NCBI RefSeq assembly: GCF_002234675.1
Contig: NC_019860.2
Location: 10,786,586-10,850,585, forward strand
Direction of reading: 5' to 3'
Length of the DNA: 64,000 nt
Source of the DNA: Oryzias latipes
Lineage: Eukaryota > Chordata > Actinopteri > Beloniformes > Adrianichthyidae
Shown one piece after another: positions 51,890 to 64,000 of this stretch. The position numbers and the translations under genes were made by a program. The notes beneath the pieces were generated by a model. It had not been told where the DNA came from and ran no database searches. It saw only the letters and a program-made list of their open reading frames with translations. Position 1 is the first letter of the stretch, and every line of letters starts with the position of its first letter.

Positions 51890-52190
51890 AGCGCTGAAAG
51901 CGACGTTCACGCGCGTTCAAGCCGCCACTTCCAATGGAAAGTCTATGTAGATGTGCGTAGATGTGTGCGTTTTTGGCTGTTGCGTTTACATGTCGCTACG
52001 CACATTTCTAAGACGTACCAAACAACTCAGATTTGGTAGTAACGAATGAAATGGTGCCATTCGTTTGAAAATTGATCATGAAGAAGAAATGTATAATTGC
52101 CTTTTGTGCCAGGCCGGATTTATAGGACACCAAGTCTTTCATATATCATAATGTGAAAGTAAAATCCTGGAGCCAGAATCATGCCACTGG
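51890..52190 (-). mobile_element. MITE family A, reversed partial copy
   Basis: Reverse orientation of the family. It contains AAGCGACGTTCACGCGCGTT, GACACCAAGTCTTTCATATA and AATCCTGGAGCCA, matching the 13,330 and 59,155 copies. Confidence 0.65.
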
Positions 52191-52279
52191 ATGTGGCGTT
52201 CATGCGCTCATATCGGGTAGTGACAGTCCTTTAGGAACACGATATGCTGAACGCACATGTTCTCTCACTGGTGGCGGTT

Positions 52280-52440
52280 CCACGGTATTGTACTGGCGCC
52301 AACGTCAACCACCAGGAATCAATGTGAGGTTCAGCGTCTTGCCCAAGGACTCTTCCACACATGGGCTGGCAAAGCGGAATACAAATTTGTGACCCTTTGA
52401 TCAGAGGTCGACCGCTTTCCCTCTGCACCACAGCCTGAAG
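52280..52440 (-). repeat. SINE, reversed decayed copy
   Basis: Read in reverse it gives the SINE head through GTCTTGCCCAAGG/CCTTGGGCAAGAC-type sequence and AGGGAAAGCGGTCGACC, like 32,116 and 42,151, but more diverged. Confidence 0.55.
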
Positions 52441-55400
52441 CATGTGGTCGATGTTCGCTTTACCCATTGGCCAGAAATCACAAAGGTGAGGCCTCCCAAC
52501 TTCACGAGAACAATCGGGGAAGGACACTCGTTGGGAGAAAAGAATATCCAAGGAGCAAATTTGATAAAACCCTTTTTTGAATTTCAAGACGTAACCGTTT
52601 TTTTTCCAGAGCTCTAAAAATCATGTTGACGTTTGAACTGGGACTAAATCACGGCCAGTTTATGTTTACACTGTAGGTGAACCGTACCAGAGTCTATTTC
52701 CTTGAAGTCCGGACCAAAGTACATCAGTGCATTGGCTCCCACAAATATTGTCTATACAACTGTGGAGGATGACCGTTGTCCTTTTTGAACTGAATCAAAC
52801 AAGGCAGGTGGGATTACATTCACACAAGGTAGAGCCTCCACTTGAGGAGTTTAGGCATTTTGTCCCTTTTTTTTTTTGTATCTTTGCGGTTCACTTGAAC
52901 TTGGAGGACTTTTCCATCCTTCCTGAGTAAGCTCCAGGTACATGAGGGTTCTACCCTCAAAAGCTGCAGCTGTAAAGTCAGCTTTCCTGATTTGGCGGTT
53001 TGATGAGACCTTGTTGTCTGAGCTGGCTCAGTTTGGGAACATTCACACAGCTAGTTAGAAGTTCTGGGTTGTTGTGACAGTCGAGCTTTGTTCAAGATGC
53101 AGATGGAGGTGTTGGAGGGGTTTTTTCTCAGGTGGGAATCATCGGTTTTCAGTCAGTCAGTTGGGATGTCTCTCTGGGTTGGGGGCGTTCCCGCCTGCAG
53201 GCCCGTCGGCTCCTCACTCTCGATGTGTAAGAGCATGTCTGGATATAGCTGTGAGTAACGGCTGCGTGGCGTGACGCAGCCGGTCCTCTGTCTGCTCTGT
53301 TCCAGCTTGTTCTCAGCTCCGCCCATCTCCCCGGCGGGCCGGTTCTGCCTCACGGAACCGGCTCATTTAAGAAAAGCTGCAGGTTCTGTTATTTCTGTCA
53401 GCTTGGAGGTTTGGCCAGGTTCCTTTGTGTCGTGATCTTTGCTGGCCCCCCTCAGCTCGGACAGGCCCCACCCTCAGACGTGTTCCAGCTCATACGTGTG
53501 CTCGCACACACGCATGGATCGCTCAGAGTCGGTTACATGCTACAACTAATTCCGCTCAACACGACTCCTGAACTCGCACAGGGATTACATGGACGTCAGT
53601 GTGTGTGTGGGTGTGTGTGTGTGTCTGCAGCAGTCAGTAGCTGGTTGTGTTTGATTTGGGATGAGGATGAAAGCAGCCGGCATGCTGCCAACCAGCCAGC
53701 GTGTGTTTGTGCATGCATACATGCATGTGTGTGTGTGTGTGTGCAGTGGGGGATGGTTGTGTTTGACCGGTTTACCGGCTGATATTTGGGTCAGTCAGTC
53801 ATGGAAGTGTTGATGGTTCCTGCTCTCTGACCTGGAGTTCTCTGGTGTTCATGGGTCTGTTCTGGTTTTGTCCGATAACTAAAATCCTCACCATAAAAGG
53901 AACGGAACCTCATCATACCGTTTGTCAGTTGTTTTTTGGTGACATTTTTAGTGATATATGAACATAAACAAGCTATCATTTTTTTCAGAAATTCCTTTGC
54001 TGATGGATTTTGATTTCAAATTTTCAGCTTTTTTTCCAGTCAGACGGAGGAAAAAACTCATAAAAACTCAGCAGAATAGTTGCTATAAACCACTTTTACA
54101 GGTCAAAAGAAAGCCTGACTGTTTAAACCCAGCAACACTGAAAACCTGCCGGCTTTTATATTCTCTCTATTATAGCATCGACAAGAACGTCATTTTTCTT
54201 GTTTTATGAAGGACGTAGCTGTGTTTTGAACCATGTTTTGCTCAAACCGTCACACCTGCACAGATATTCATAAACTTTGTTCACTTTCCTCCATGAATGC
54301 AGTCGCTTCATTCTTTCTGCACGAGTCTCTTTGAAGGACTTTGGTTTGTGCTGGCAGCTCAGCTTGTGAAATCTCCTCCACTCCTATCCATGGTTTTATC
54401 TGCAGGATGGTCCTGGTGTGGGATCAGACCATCTGTAAGGTTCAGTTTTAGGATCTTGGATCAGTCCTGGAGTGTTTTAGAAGAACCCGGCCTACACACA
54501 GGCCAGCACCGGCGGATGAAAGAACCAGGCTGGACGGTTTCTGCTTTGCATAAAGCTGCCGCTGCCTGACGCGAGCGTGACAGTAAGTCAGGTTAGAGGA
54601 TGCTCAGCTCTGCGGCCCCACTGCAGATTTAAATGAGCCTCATGCAATAGCTGCGGGCGTCACGCCACCCTGGCTTCCACTTCCTGCTCAATTTTTGGGA
54701 CGGTGTGCGAGCACGGCTTACAGGTTCTGTGTGTGCCGGCTTTTTCTCTCTTATTGTTGAAGAACCTATAGAGGCACCTTGATGATTTTTTTTTTTTTAC
54801 TGTTTTCTGGCGTCTTACATTTGTGCAAATCCCTGCATCTTCATGAAACAAAAGAGGAAAGTGGCATCCTCATAAAGACGCATAATGAAGCGTAAAATCC
54901 CCCGGAGCGACGGCTGCTCCGCCGATATCATCTCCTCTCTGGTTGGCAGTCGTCAGCCCCTCCCCCCTCGTATCAAGCTCTCCGATAACCCCCCACCCAC
55001 CCCGACCGTCCGACCCGACACACTTCCAGCTGTGGCGGCGGCATCGGGACACAAGCGGCAGCGTTTGTGACAGATCCGGGGTGGGATTAGAGGCGGGGTG
55101 GTGCTGAGGATGGCAGAGGACAAAAGCAGGTTTCCTCCACTCTGTGCTGAGCCAGCAGCTCAGGAGCCGAGGCTTTTAGTTTAACCCGTTCTTTGTGGAA
55201 AAACAGTCTTAAGGATGTTCTCTGAGGAAAATAAACCCCCCAAAAAAAGAGAAAACTGATCTGCTAAAATTTAAGAATAAGATTTTTGCACTATTTGACA
55301 TACTTGTTAAAAAAAACCAACCTTTCAGTTTACGGTATGTAATAAAATTTTACTTGTAATTAAAAATATATAAATAAATAGCTACTTTCAATTAAAATGT

Positions 55401-55539
55401 CCCTTGTTTGTCCTTTGAGGAAAACGGGGTTAAAACCAAGGCTGCTGAAAGTCTTTTAGATTTAAAAATGTATTTTAAACCGTGATTTCTAAATGAAGGA
55501 AAGGAAAAAAGGTTCAGTTAAAGTGTACATGCACCCATA
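52441..55539. other. agap1 intron with TG-rich simple repeats
   Basis: About 3.1 kb. TG/CA-type repeats occur at 53,600-53,630 and 53,720-53,745. No exon is recognised; the open frames in the TG runs are artefacts. Confidence 0.35.
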
Positions 55540-55559
55540 CTGTTACGGGTGTTGTGTGC

Positions 55560-55860
55560 TTTTTGGGTTGTCCGAGCCCGTGGAGGGTCATAGAGAGGAG
55601 TGGCTGCATCTGAAGCAGCGCGCAGTCATACCGCCACCTTAAGGAACGTCATGAAAATGGAACGTGCGACTCTTGTGCGTGTACTGAGTATATCGTAAAG
55701 TATTTGTGAGGCTAACACAAGTCCCACGCACTTGTGCCTTACGGGTGATGCTGTTGTACCCTCACGCCACACTCTAGTCTAATGACTAAGGTGTGCGAAT
55801 GCCACGCGCATGGGGTTTAGACGTGATACGGAAGTGCGTGTAAGACGCCCTCATTTTCCA
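55560..55860 (+). repeat. Repeat family B copy
   Basis: CpG-containing block with TTACGGGTGATGCTGTTG, CACGCCACACTCTAGTC and GTGCGTGTAAGACG, which matches 21,640-21,960 in reverse. Confidence 0.55.
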
Positions 55861-56111
55861 ACTTCCTCATTTCTATCAGTTTGGTTGATTGCAAGAAGCG
55901 CACTAATGGGCTCCTTGCACAGTTTGGAGGATTTTGAGGCACGACCTGTCGTGATCACGAACATTTTGACTCTACGGGGTTACTAAGAAGTTTACGATCT
56001 TTATATTGAACTTGGGTGCCCCCTATTTGTTTGCCTTTTTTTTTCGCCCCTAGTAAGACTTTAGAGAGAGACACTCCTGGTCAGGTGGACTTGACGAGTG
56101 AAGGTTAGAGG

Positions 56112-56521
56112 TAGGCTTGCACAAATAATCGCAAATTTATCGTCATCGCAATTTCAAGCTGTGCAATATCCATATCGCAAAAGTCTGCTGAAATCACAAT
56201 AAATGGTAAACCTTAAATGTACTAAAACAATCTTATGGCAACTTGAAGTATTTAACAAATTGAATAAATCCCTTTATGTATTTGACCAATCAGATACAGC
56301 CCTTCACATTGTTGACCAATCGGATGGAGCTCTTATGTTAGACGAGGGTCATTTGGAGTATAATTTAAAATATTTTGACTCTTATATAAATTAAACTGTT
56401 GCAGTCAGATGGAAATGTTTTTTTTTGTGCTATTTATTCGTTTATCGCTAGTTTTATCATCATTGCAATACTGATCACTAATATCGCACATCGCAAGTTT
56501 TCCTCATATCGTGCAGCCCTA
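56112..56521. mobile_element. hAT-type MITE, 7 of 8 bases of TSD kept
   Basis: 410 bp, with TAGGCTTGCACAAATAATCG at the left and, reversed, TAGGGCTGCACGATATGAGG at the right. The flanks are GTTAGAGG (56104-56111) and CTTAGAGG (56522-56529). Confidence 0.87.
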
Positions 56522-57248
56522 CTTAGAGGTTTTACTCGATCTGTAGGAGCTTTCAGTGAAGCAGATGAACATACAGAGATCATAAAATCCCAAACAAGAG
56601 CTAGGTCTGGTCTCTATGGATGGCTCCCCCTCTGACCCATGGAAGTGATGATAGATGGATGGAGGCCCGCCGACAGCATCTTTGTCAGCCCGACTAATTA
56701 GAAGCAGATCCTCTTCCTGGTCTCTGCTCCTGATCCAGTTGTCTGTTGACCCCTCCAGTCCAGCCGCTCTGTTTGTCTTTGTTCAACTCGTATGACATTA
56801 AAGCCGGGAGCTGATGTGAACACTGAGCAGATGAGCCGGCGGGGGTCAGAGGTCAGCTGTTTCTCATCCTCCTGCCTTCAAGGGGCTAAAAAGAAACGGC
56901 GGTGAGCGCTGCTTCTTGCAGTCAGGACTCTTCCTCTACAAACTTTCCACTCGGTGCTGTCCACTGTTGGTCGCCTGCCATCTCCTTCTTGCTCCCTCTT
57001 CCTCCTCAGTTGGCCTTCATCAGGGTGGCCTTATGAAAAATGAAAACTCTCACATCTGGAGGAAATGCTCGCAATACCAAAAGGTTATTTTTAGTTTTTA
57101 CAACTGAGATTTTAGTGTCTGCTTTTAGCAACTTCTGGACCAGAACGGCAGATTTACATCACATATAAACTGATTGGAGATGTAGGTTCTGAAACATCCA
57201 CATTTTCTTTAGTTCTTTTTTTTTGCGTTTAACACAAACTGTACAAAT

Positions 57249-57687
57249 CAGGGCTGCACGTTATGAGGAAAACTTGCGATTTTCGATATTAGTGTTCAAT
57301 ATTGCGATGACGATATAACTTGAACAAATGAACAAATAACAAAACAACCAAAAACATCATTTCCTTTTCACTGCAACAGTTTAATTTATTTTGTGGCTTG
57401 GCAATCAAACTAGACAGAAGCCAGCTGTTCTTTAACTGTGAAGTTACATTATGCATTATGCTCCAAATGACCCTCGTCTACATAGGAGAAGAACATCTGA
57501 CAGAAAATGGCTCCATCCGATTGGTCAAATTCATAAAGGGATTTATTTGATTTGTTAAATACTTCAAGCTCCCATAAGATTATTTTGGCACATTAGGGTA
57601 ACATTTTATTGCCAACTTTTGCACTATGGGTATTGCACAGCTTGATATTGGGATAACAATAAATTTGCGATATATTGTGCATGCCTA
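57249..57687. mobile_element. hAT-type MITE with exact 8-bp TSD
   Basis: 439 bp, with CAGGGCTGCACGTTATGAGG at the left and, reversed, TAGGCATGCACAATATATCG at the right. The exact duplication GTACAAAT is at 57241-57248 and 57688-57695. Same family as 56,112 but inverted. Confidence 0.92.
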
Positions 57688-57695
57688 GTACAAAT

Positions 57696-59150
57696 GACAA
57701 AACATTGACGCGGTTTGTCCACAAGCTGGATCGAGGATTCTTTAGCTGTTCTGATGCAACTTTTTGAATTTCTGGTTACACTCATGATCGGACTGTTAGT
57801 TAAAGCTGGAAAAGGCTGCAGCTCCTCCTCTTGTACTTCAGCCTCTTCATCCTCCAAAATTGAATGCATGAAATTAGGACTTGGAATTGCTAAGCCTTGC
57901 AGTACCTTAAAGGCCACTGGAGTCTGGTGTCAGAAGGAGTAATATGATAAAAGCTGTAAGGCTAACAGTTTGACTTTTACACCGAATATTTACAGTATTT
58001 AGTATGGACGCCACTATTCTCGGTTCGAAAAGTTTGTTACACCATCTTGAGAAAAGTGAATCTACTGCATACGAGTTTGTTTACGTTAAAAGTTTAAAAC
58101 ACGTGTTGTGCTAAATGTATTTTTTGTTTTATTAGATTACACCAGGCTTAGTATAAGACAACTGAACGATTTTTTGTCATAGAAATTTGCTAATTATTTA
58201 ATTTAACTTACCGGTACTTTACTTTTATTTATTTTGTTTTGTTATAAACAAGTCGTATATCCAACCGAAACTAAACCATGATCCACAAATTAAGGTTTGT
58301 ATGGAATTGTGGGCAAAATGCGTCGTACTCTTTGACGTTTGTGCAGTTCACAGACGTAGGGGTGTAGTTTTTGTTTGATCGGTTAGGTAGGTGTACCCAA
58401 AAGAGCTTCAAACTCAACTTTGTCCCGTTCAATCGACATTTTCATGAACATCGTTGAGTTGCTAGTTATTGAGCTCGTCTCACTTCAGGCTTCATTGTCA
58501 TGGTGGAAAATCCAGTGGGTGACGTTGTAGATGATCCGATTGGGTGTTAAGGTCGTTGGTTTTTACCCTCTGGCTCAAATGGTTGCTACAAAGTCTGATC
58601 ATCTGTGTCACTGCCGTGTTTCAACAGGAACTGACAAACTGCTGTTCAGCTTTTCAGTCTATTTATATTTTAGTGATCCAGGTCAGCAGATGGAGAGTTT
58701 TTTTTTCTTATCTATTGAGCTTCTTGGTTTCTCTGCCTCTTGGTCTTGGTCCTAGTCCTGCAGCGGTTTTCTCCGCTGGAATCCGCTTTTTGACTCGCAC
58801 TCGGAGCCACCAGATCACAAGCAGTTACCTGCCCGACAGGTTTCTTCAGGAGGCGCGCGACAAGCACACGCTGCACACGCGTGCTGTGTAAACACACACA
58901 GACCCTCACAACAGAGGCTCTATTGAACCCTGTTAATAAGACACCTGCGTCTTTGTTCTGGGGCTGTGTTTGCCTTTTGAAAAGACACACCATGGTGGTA
59001 GAAACGCAACAGTGACGATATAAAGCTGCAGAGAGGATGATGGATTTGCTGAAGAGCTGAGAGCTTATAGAAGGAACAGCAGCTCTGTGAAGATCAGATC
59101 AGATCTGGTGTTTTAGATAAAGTCTATTAGGATAAAATCAGATTAAGTCT
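57696..59150. other. agap1 intron, no element recognised
   Basis: About 1.45 kb with no gene or repeat boundary recognised. Confidence 0.35.
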
Positions 59151-59154
59151 AATG

Positions 59155-59635
59155 CTACGTTCACATGCGACACGTTTTTTCAACACGCATTTAGTTGTTC
59201 ACACTGGACAAGCACGGAGAGGCTTCTTCTTCTTCTTTTTCTAGTGTTTACTAGCGCCACCTATGGTTGAAGGAGGCTTGGTGCAAATCTCGTACATCTT
59301 GCTCCGGGTTTTTTTCCTTCACAGCTTTACTCTGACATATCAAAGACTTGGTGTTAATTAGTCATTCCTGCCTCACGATTCATTTTCAAACGGTTGGTAC
59401 TTCTGCCATTCGGACGCCATCCATACATCAACACTAAATCCAAGTTCAAATCGTCAAGGTCTGACCTGGTTCATTAGCGGCACGTTTTGTATGTAGAGCC
59501 CAAAACCGGTTGTAGAATCTTCTTTAGCTACGCGTGAAGGTGAGAAATGGGCGTTAAGACAGACTTTTCATTGAAAGTGGCCGCCTGAATGCGTCTCTGA
59601 AGGCGGTTTGAACATAGCCATAGGTTCGGGTCAAA
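59155..59635 (+). mobile_element. MITE family A copy
   Basis: From GCTACGTTCACATGCGAC to GCGGTTTGAACATAGC, the clearest pair of matching termini in the family. It includes TTCACACTGGACAAGCACGG, ACTAGCGCCACCTATGG, CAAAGACTTGGTGTT and CGCCATCCATACATCA. Confidence 0.8.
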
Positions 59636-60588
59636 TCAGAAAAACCGAAAAACCTGTAACAACTGCAGGGAAGTCTGAATAAAAAGAGAAGCTAAGACAA
59701 ATTTATGAAAATATATCCACTGTTTATTTAATTTTTCCATTTTGAGTGAAAAAAAAAGGGAACTTTAAAGTTTAAACAAATAAAGAAAAACGGGAACAAA
59801 TTATAATTATCATACTTATAGAAAAACAACCAGAGTATTGTGGTAGAAAAACATAAATTACCTTAATTTTTAGAGATAAAGCTAATAAAAAATATGTTTT
59901 TGTTTCCGTCTTTATACTGGAAAAATGAATCCTGGATGAATCAAACCATTCATTTCTTCAATGCAAGCCAAGTTTTTCCACAAATGAACAATATTTTTTT
60001 GAGCCAAATATTTTTTCCCGTTTAATTGTAGACTTTTTTTAGACGACTTCTTCTTTTTAAGTCAAAAGGCTGACAGCTGCTGAAAATTGAGGGATGAAGA
60101 GCAAACGAGGAAGAGGAGGCTCAAAGAGACATCCATGAAATGGAAGAGGAGGAGAGAAACGGCGTGAAGGGCGATGCCTGTGACTGATGGGGCAGCGGCG
60201 CCCCGATTCGACACAGCCGGGGTTCACACACACACGCACACACACAAACGCACACAGAGCCCAGAGCCACGCTCCACCCATAGTCCCTCTGGGTTTGTTT
60301 GTGAACACAATCATGGCATCAGATCTGAGGAGGTGTGTGTCTGCAGCAGAGTGTGTGTGTGTGTGTGTGTGTGTGGGTGTGTGTCTGTTTGTGTGTGTAC
60401 ACTGCAGATGGGGTTCATCATTAACATTCATAGAAGGCTTGTGTCAGTTTTTGTCGACTTTTTTGTTGCCTGAATCCTTCAACCAGCTGCAGAGCAGAGA
60501 CGAGCTTTACGCCAAAAAATGCAGATGATCTGCTTCTGAATTTACTCAGGCTTTTAGTTTGAAAATCCAGTAGCTTTAAGTTGAAATT
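59636..60588. other. agap1 intron with CA/TG simple repeats
   Basis: CA-type repeat at 60,228-60,256 and TG-type repeats at 60,345-60,400. Open frames here are repeat artefacts. Confidence 0.5.
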
Positions 60589-61047
60589 TATGGAAGCATT
60601 TCTGTAGGATATTCATTTTCAAAATGAAGCTGCGTTTGTTGACTCAAATTTATAATGGAAAAGCAATCCGCCAAGCCGCTTTTTCTTTTTCAACACCGCT
60701 CATTTTGTCGCTTAATAAAGATGATAAAGAAATAGTATTTGACATTTCATTTTCAAAAAAATCTTTAGTAAATGTGTAGCAAAAATAAATTAGAAAAATC
60801 TAATTTGACGATTAAAATGGATTAACAGAAATGCATTTTCATTTTCATAATGTAACTGCATCAAATGACTCAAAAGTGAAATAAAAATCAATCCTCTAAA
60901 ATGCTTTTTCATTTTCTTCTTCAGCATCGCACATTCTGTGACATAATTAAAGCGAAAAGACAAACAAAGGCAGTTTCATTTTGAAAATGAAAAAGCATTT
61001 CTGGTATTGACTTTCAATTTTAATTATGCTACAGTAATGCTTCCATA
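60589..61047. mobile_element. MITE with inverted TATGGAAGCA ends
   Basis: 459 bp, beginning TATGGAAGCATTTCTGTAG and ending, reversed, TATGGAAGCATTACTGTAG. GAAATT is present on both sides (60583-60588 and 61048-61053), a possible 6-bp target duplication. The interior has several inverted CATTTTCAAAATG motifs. No transposase. Confidence 0.8.
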
Positions 61048-61559
61048 GAAATTAGGAACAAAAAGAAACCTGTCAGTATAAAAGCTTCCCTTTGCGTGTC
61101 TGTCAGGTTTTCCTTTTGTAGGTGGGTTTATTTCTTCAGTTCAATTATTCTGGCCTTTAGATTTTCATAGATTTAAATAATAAGTTATAGATTTATTTTT
61201 AAGTTGTTTTTCCACGTTAGCTTCTGGTCCAACTTAAAAAAAAAGCTGTTAAATGGTTTAAACCCTGTGTCTAATGTCATGAATGTTTGGGTGTTGCAAT
61301 AGTCTTTGTTTCCGTTCAATCCTTCAGATTTCTGCTGATGTCAGCCTTTTCTACTCTTTAAGGAGCTCTTTTTTCCTTGCGTGTTGAGGAACACAAAAAG
61401 GCTTAAAACATTTAATTTTATTGTTTAAAAAACGGAATTATCTGCAAGGTCTATTGTTTCAATGGTTCTTCATTTGTTAATGCATAAAGTTCCTCTTTGA
61501 TGATCTTTGATCTATTGTAAAAGTGTTCCCAGTGCTGTTCGAATTATAAGAATGCCTTT

Positions 61560-61900
61560 TTTAGCCAAAATCATTAAAGGTGTGTCATTTCCTAGGACAT
61601 ATTTTCTGCAGAGCAGCAGGAGTTCTTTAGAAATTCACCTCTGAGTTGTGGGCGGGACCCTGCCACTTCTTCTCCTTTCTATTGCCGAGAGCTCTCCGTC
61701 TACACACTCTCCCACTAGCTTACAGTCCCTCACGCCTCCAACCTAACATTTGCGGCGCAACAAAACGGCGAGTAATATTGGAGCCATCCAGCCGTACAGT
61801 TTAGAGTCCGATGTCCGCTTGGATGAGAAAAACAAAGACGTTAATAGACCTATTTGTCTCCCGATGCAGCAGAGTGTGGAGCTTTTGTCGTTTTCACGTC
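61560..61900 (+). repeat. Repeat family C copy
   Basis: The longest forward copy: CTAGGACATATTTTCTGCAG, AAATTCACCTCTGAGTTGTG, CTCCCACTAGCTTACAG and AACAAAGACG in order, as in 5,450 (reversed), 7,680 and 45,600. Confidence 0.65.
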
Positions 61901-64000
61901 ACAAATACGATCCTTTTTATTAAACTGCATTTTTTCGTCTGCTCCTGATTCACAATGATTTGAATACAGAAATACTCAGAAATTCAATTTTAAGTACAGA
62001 ATTCTCCTCCTTCAACAGAAAAATGCTACAAAAACATTTTAAAAACGGCGTTTTGGTCAGACTGGGGGATTTAATTACCTTTTTTCTGAGCTGAGGGCAG
62101 TTTTTTTTTTTCTGATGAGTTTTCTCTTCATTAGTTGCTCAGATGTCAGGTCTGTAGTCACGACAGCTTGTCGGCGCTCTGTCCTGTTTGTCAATGTTTA
62201 CTTCCGTTTGCCGGCGCCATTTGCCCAAAGCAAAACTGAAAAAAAGCGCTTCAGCTTTTCGCCTTAACTTGTTGCCTGCCCTTAGATTTTAGTGACGTTG
62301 GGTTTCATGTGTGTTCGGTTGCGATGGTTATCTGATGCAGACGGTCAACACGGTTTCCTGAAAAGCAAAAGCTTTTGTTAAAGTTTGTCTTCTGTCGGGA
62401 AATGGGAAGCTCGGATTCGCTGCACAAAACATTTGTGTTTATGAATTTGTCATCTTAATTTGCGGAAACGGGACTTCACCTTTCGTCACATTCATTTAAG
62501 ATTCCTTGCAGCATTCCCAGAATTCCTCCGCTGTCGGTTCAGATGTTCGAGGCGTCGCGGTGACGTCAGTGGAAATCCCAGATCATTCGCTCAGGGCTTT
62601 CGTTTGACGATGAAGGCCGATCAGATGAGATAAAGCCGCAGGTGAGGCGGGAATCCAGTCTGACTCAGTCCCAAAAAGAAACCAAAAGTCTCTGTTGAAC
62701 GACAGATGCTTCTCCTTGAATGAAAGGGATTCTTTCAACTTTATGCAAAGTTTAAAGAATTACAAATGTATAACATAGAATATTGTAGTTAAAGAGTATT
62801 ACAATAATTATTTAAATTAAAAATATGTTCATAGATGACCGGTATAGTCACATTTTTTTATTTGAAAATAAAAATGTAGATAAAAAAGCAAGAAAGTTTT
62901 CTAAACCTAAAAAAGTAAAAAATTAAATATTTTGTAAAGTTGAACATTTAGAAAGAAGTCAAATAGTTTCAGATCATTTAAAGTTATGAAATTAGAAGAT
63001 ATTTAGGAGAAAATGTCGATTTTTGAGTTGACTTGTGGATAACATCCTGAGCTTTGTCCTGTATAGGTTTGTTTAACTGCTTTTCCAGGAGGTATGAAGT
63101 GTGTTACCGTGGCGACGCAGTCCCACCATGAATCGTATCAGCTGATCTCAGTCTGCTTCACGTGGATGTTATTGTTGTTGTCGGCATGTGCGGCACCACG
63201 GACACACGCGAGCTAACGGGGTTGTTGGTCGGAGTTTGAGCTCCGCCTCGCGGGTGTTCGCCTTTGGCTCCGCCTCCTTAGGCTGCTCCTCTTTGCTCGT
63301 CCCATTTTCCGTTATCCAAGGGTTGGAGGCTGCCCTCCTCGTTCTCCTTTGCTCGTCCTTTCTTTGCTGTGTAGAAATGATGCAAGCCTGTAGTTCTTGT
63401 AGTAAGACTTTATTTAAACACGTGCTCAAACAGATTTGAATTTAATTAAATTATCAAATTACACATTCTTTAAAAGGAAAAATTTGTGTTTCTGGCTTGT
63501 AGTTGGAATCTCTCTGCTCAAGACCTTCAAAGTCAAAGCATGAATCTTTAGATGATGGTCGCTCCTGATTCAATTGGATTCATTTTTTGGGTCACATTGT
63601 CTTTGCACAGCTCAGATGTGATAGTATACTATCATAATATTATTAATATTCCACGTTTAATGAACAAAAATGGTTTGTTTAAATGATTCCAGTTGAAAGA
63701 AGAGATTGAGAGAAAGCGTGCACAGCTCTGCAGAGGCATCTCCTCCACTTCCACTCCTCCATAAATTGATTAGCGCTCCCTCCTGCGACCGCTGTAGACA
63801 CCCTAATCTGTTTAGGAGCATGAAGGATGCTGCGCTCTGATTGGCCCAGAGCCAGGGCGTCCATCGTTGAAGCCCAGTGTCCTCTGAGAGCTGCTGATGG
63901 ATGGATGGATGTGTCCATCAGGTGTGTCGTCATCGCAGTGGTCAGCCTGCTCTGCACATTTCTGTAGCTCACCTGTGGGGTTTTCTTTGTCTGTGGATCC
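61901..64000. other. agap1 intron to window end, no gene recognised
   Basis: About 2.1 kb. Moderately GC-rich stretches near 62,500-62,640 and 63,110-63,340 contain no exon that I recognise. The agap1 exon beginning with AFVNSQEW is not found. Confidence 0.4.

Noticed and set aside
60174..60528. Open frames rich in HTHT or VCVC
   Set aside because: Products of CA/TG dinucleotide repeats.

Overview
The window looks like nuclear DNA of a teleost fish. It has vertebrate split genes with canonical GT/AG junctions, CpG-rich promoters, and a dense load of teleost-type mobile DNA: many hAT-type elements with 8-bp target duplications, TTAA-flanked piggyBac-type MITEs, a Tc1 copy, an IS630/DDE_3 transposase relic, L2/Rex1-type and R4/Rex6-type LINE pieces and tRNA-derived SINEs. 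The species cannot be fixed from the sequence; a percomorph such as a medaka relative or cichlid would fit. All three protein-coding loci lie on the + strand.

Layout. 1-4,400: microsatellite, a broken DDE transposase, a 5'-truncated LINE and repeat pieces, with no host gene. 4,400-12,120: ralb, a Ral small GTPase of 201 residues in four coding exons, with a probable non-coding first exon ending at 4,573. 14,376-17,300: faim, Fas apoptosis inhibitory molecule, 181 residues in four coding exons. 18,129-19,287: an R4-type LINE fragment embedded in TA, ATCT and GATA microsatellites. 19,330-20,465: CpG-rich promoter and first coding exon of agap1 (Arf GAP with GTPase, ankyrin and PH domains). 20,466-64,000: mostly a very long agap1 intron packed with non-autonomous transposons. 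A second CpG island and a 351-codon first exon (48,844-49,897) sit inside it.

The most notable observation is that second agap1 first exon. It encodes a PIKE-L (long AGAP2)-like N-terminal extension, has an in-frame stop just upstream, and ends in a donor of the same phase (one base, G) as the short MNYQQ exon 28 kb upstream. The locus therefore probably makes a short and a PIKE-L-like long protein from two promoters. The shared downstream exons (GTPase, PH, ArfGAP, ankyrin) lie beyond the window.

Functionally, ralb is a membrane-anchored GTPase that signals to exocyst/RalBP1-type effectors, faim is a cytosolic survival protein, and agap1 is an Arf GAP acting in endosomal traffic. They are neighbours, not an operon. 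The second theme is transposon archaeology: several elements have exact target-site duplications, so their boundaries can be given to the base, including one hAT copy inserted into an older MITE.
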